A stretch of DNA of 64,000 bases from Anammoximicrobium sp964486845 (GTDB taxonomy: Bacteria > Planctomycetota > Planctomycetia > Pirellulales > Pirellulaceae). The DNA lies in NCBI GenBank assembly GCA_964486845.1, contig CAZAQY010000008.1, positions 11,959 through 75,958 on the forward strand, given 5' to 3'. A program made the position numbers and the translations under genes. Below, piece by piece: positions 62,794 through 64,000 of the stretch. Under the pieces are notes generated by a model that searched no databases, was not told the origin of the DNA, and saw nothing but the letters and a program-made list of their open reading frames with translations. Position 1 is the stretch's first letter, and the number at the start of each line of letters is the position of its first letter.

Positions 62794-63651
62794 ATGTCTT
62801 TGAAGATCTACATCAACGGAAAACTGTACGACAAGGAAGACGCCAAGGTCAGCGTTTACGACCACGGACTGCTTTACGGGGACGGGGTCTTCGAAGGCAT
62901 GCGCGTCTACCGCGGCAAAGTGTTCCGCCTGTCCGAGCACCTGGAGCGATTGTGGAACTCGGCGAAAGCCATCTGGCTGGAAATCCCCATGACGCCGGAC
63001 GAACTGGCGCAGGCCGTGAACGAGACCGTGAAAGTCAACGGGATCGAGGACGGCTACGTGCGGCTAGTCATCACGCGCGGAGTCGGCACGCTGGGTCTGG
63101 ACCCGAACAAGTGCAGCGAACCGCAGGTGATCATCATTGCCGACACCATCACGCTGTACCCGCGCGAGTATTACGAAAAAGGGCTGCACATCGTGACCGT
63201 CAGCACGATGCGCAATCACCCGGCGGCTCTCAGTCCGCGGATCAAGTCGTTGAACTATCTGAACAACATTCTGGCCAAGATCGAGGGCATGCAGGCCGGC
63301 TGCGTCGAGGCCTTGATGCTAAACCAGAAAGGCGAAGTCTCGGAATGCACCGGCGACAATATCTTCCTGGTGCGGAAAGGCGAATTGCTGACGCCCTCCG
63401 TCGAAGCGGGCATCCTGGAGGGCATCACCCGCGCCGTGGTCATCGAATTGGCACGCGAGATGAACGTCCCGGTCCGCGAAACCCCGCTCACCAAGCACGA
63501 CGTGTACATCGCCGACGAATGCTTCCTGACCGGCAGCGCCGCCGAGATCGTCCCGGTCACCAAGGTCGACAGCCGCAAGATCGGCGACGGTCTCCCCGGC
63601 CCGATCACGCTCCGGCTGCTGGACCGGTTTCATGAAGTCACGCGGCAGTAG
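62794..63651 (+). CDS. ilvE: Class IV aminotransferase (branched-chain amino acid aminotransferase)
   Basis: The 285-residue PLP enzyme has the N-terminal GDGVFEGMRVYRGKVFRL, the PLP lysine K151 in SPRIKSLNYLNN and EALMLNQKGEVSECTGDNIFLV, which fit IlvE. D-amino acid aminotransferase and aminodeoxychorismate lyase are relatives; the overall sequence favours a branched-chain role in Ile/Val/Leu metabolism. It lies 17 bases after the LolD-type gene. Confidence 0.88.
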   Translation: MSLKIYINGKLYDKEDAKVSVYDHGLLYGDGVFEGMRVYRGKVFRLSEHLERLWNSAKAIWLEIPMTPDELAQAVNETVKVNGIEDGYVRLVITRGVGTLGLDPNKCSEPQVIIIADTITLYPREYYEKGLHIVTVSTMRNHPAALSPRIKSLNYLNNILAKIEGMQAGCVEALMLNQKGEVSECTGDNIFLVRKGELLTPSVEAGILEGITRAVVIELAREMNVPVRETPLTKHDVYIADECFLTGSAAEIVPVTKVDSRKIGDGLPGPITLRLLDRFHEVTRQ

Positions 63652-63660
63652 ACCGTAGCC

Positions 63661-63677
63661 CTCTCGCTCCGCGAGAG
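63661..63677. repeat. Small palindrome after the aminotransferase gene
   Basis: CTCTCGC-TCC-GCGAGAG is a perfect 7-bp stem ten bases after the stop. It could be a terminator stem but lacks a T-run, and it resembles the other TCC/GGA-loop palindromes. Confidence 0.6.
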
Positions 63678-63686
63678 GAGAAGCCA

Positions 63687-63910
63687 TCCCCGCCCACTGC
63701 CCAGCCATCCCCAAGATCTGGATCAAGCGCCGGAGGCTCGGGATTTCGATGAACAGCCGCCGGCTGCCGGCCGCGGAAGCCGAGGCGGAGCGGGACCGCG
63801 TCCGCGCCGAGTTCGGCCTGCCGGTCTGCGACGTCTTTCGGCACGGGCCCGGCGAGTTAGCCGACGCCGTGCTGCGGCTGAAGCAAGATGTGTTACGAGA
63901 CGCGCGTTAG
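63687..63910 (+). pseudogene. C-terminal remnant of a DUF1611/DgcN-type protein
   Basis: Open codons ending at TAG 63908-63910 read LGISMNSRRLPAAEAEAERDRVRAEFGLPVCDVFRHGPGELADAVL, matching the C-terminal pattern of DUF1611 proteins (N-rich strand, then GLPV.D..R.G). The remaining roughly 280 residues are absent upstream, where the aminotransferase gene and a palindrome occur. The last 90 bases of the window contain nothing I recognise. Confidence 0.55.
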
Positions 63911-64000
63911 GCGGGACTCCTTGCGACGCTGGACCGCTCGTTAGTCTGAAGTTCCCTTTAAGGCTACAGCCCTGATTGCCGAGCAACCGCACGGAGTCAG

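Noticed and set aside
1..64000. tRNA and rRNA genes
   Set aside because: Scanning for GGTTCGA-type arms and conserved rRNA words found only matches inside coding genes.

Overview
The window looks like the chromosome of a planctomycete, probably Pirellulales-like; genus and species cannot be fixed from sequence alone. Evidence: high GC; many secreted or Tat-exported proteins; a hydrazine-synthase-alpha-like multihaem protein; an ECF sigma factor overlapping a membrane-anchored DUF1549/DUF1553-type protein; a DUF4058 protein; a giant WD40 protein; and a double-length UvrA. No rRNA, tRNA, phage, transposase or CRISPR array was seen.

Layout. 1-5245: partial HlyD-type adaptor, HzsA-like protein, GH16 hydrolase and a sulfatase remnant. 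5.4-15.2 kb: 21-blade WD40 protein, primary sigma factor, receiver-only response regulator, a Gly/Met-rich membrane protein, a secreted alpha/beta hydrolase and a small conserved protein. 15.2-25 kb: UroD-like protein, a toxin-antitoxin pair whose MazF-like toxin has an amber codon, FxsA, dihydroorotase coupled to an AAA+ ATPase, a ZIP metal transporter, a broken Gfo/Idh/MocA gene next to an aspartic-protease gene pair, and two sugar-related proteins. 25.1-32.4 kb: one 2431-codon uvrA. 32.6-38.6 kb: dihaem beta-propeller protein, M19 dipeptidase, GH123/DUF4091-like protein and DUF4058 protein. 38.8-47.1 kb: a minus-strand phosphosugar block (phosphomannomutase, FGGY kinase, phosphoglucomutase, PHP protein, second FGGY kinase). 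47.4-54.1 kb: DNA methyltransferase with a GIY-YIG-like tail, ECF sigma pair, HTH/zinc-finger protein and nucleotidyltransferase. 54.1-57.1 kb: a decayed zone holding a broken LamG protein gene, a UPF0175/DUF3368 toxin-antitoxin pair whose toxin has an opal codon, and other remnants. 57.1-63.9 kb: cysK, then lysS, a LolC/LolD-type transporter and a class IV aminotransferase, ending in a DUF1611 remnant.

The most unusual signal is repeats rather than one gene. Three copies of an approximately 96-bp hairpin, with arms built from a doubled TGACAGAAAAATG-like word, lie at 38.6, 47.1 and 58.3 kb. Other palindromic families occur between genes, and repeat-type DNA also sits in frame inside genes: four places in uvrA, one in the phosphomannomutase gene, and the 3' end of a GH29-like gene. 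Several genes end abruptly beside repeats or toxin-antitoxin modules, which suggests an actively remodelled genome. Both recognised toxin genes carry one premature stop while their antitoxins are intact.
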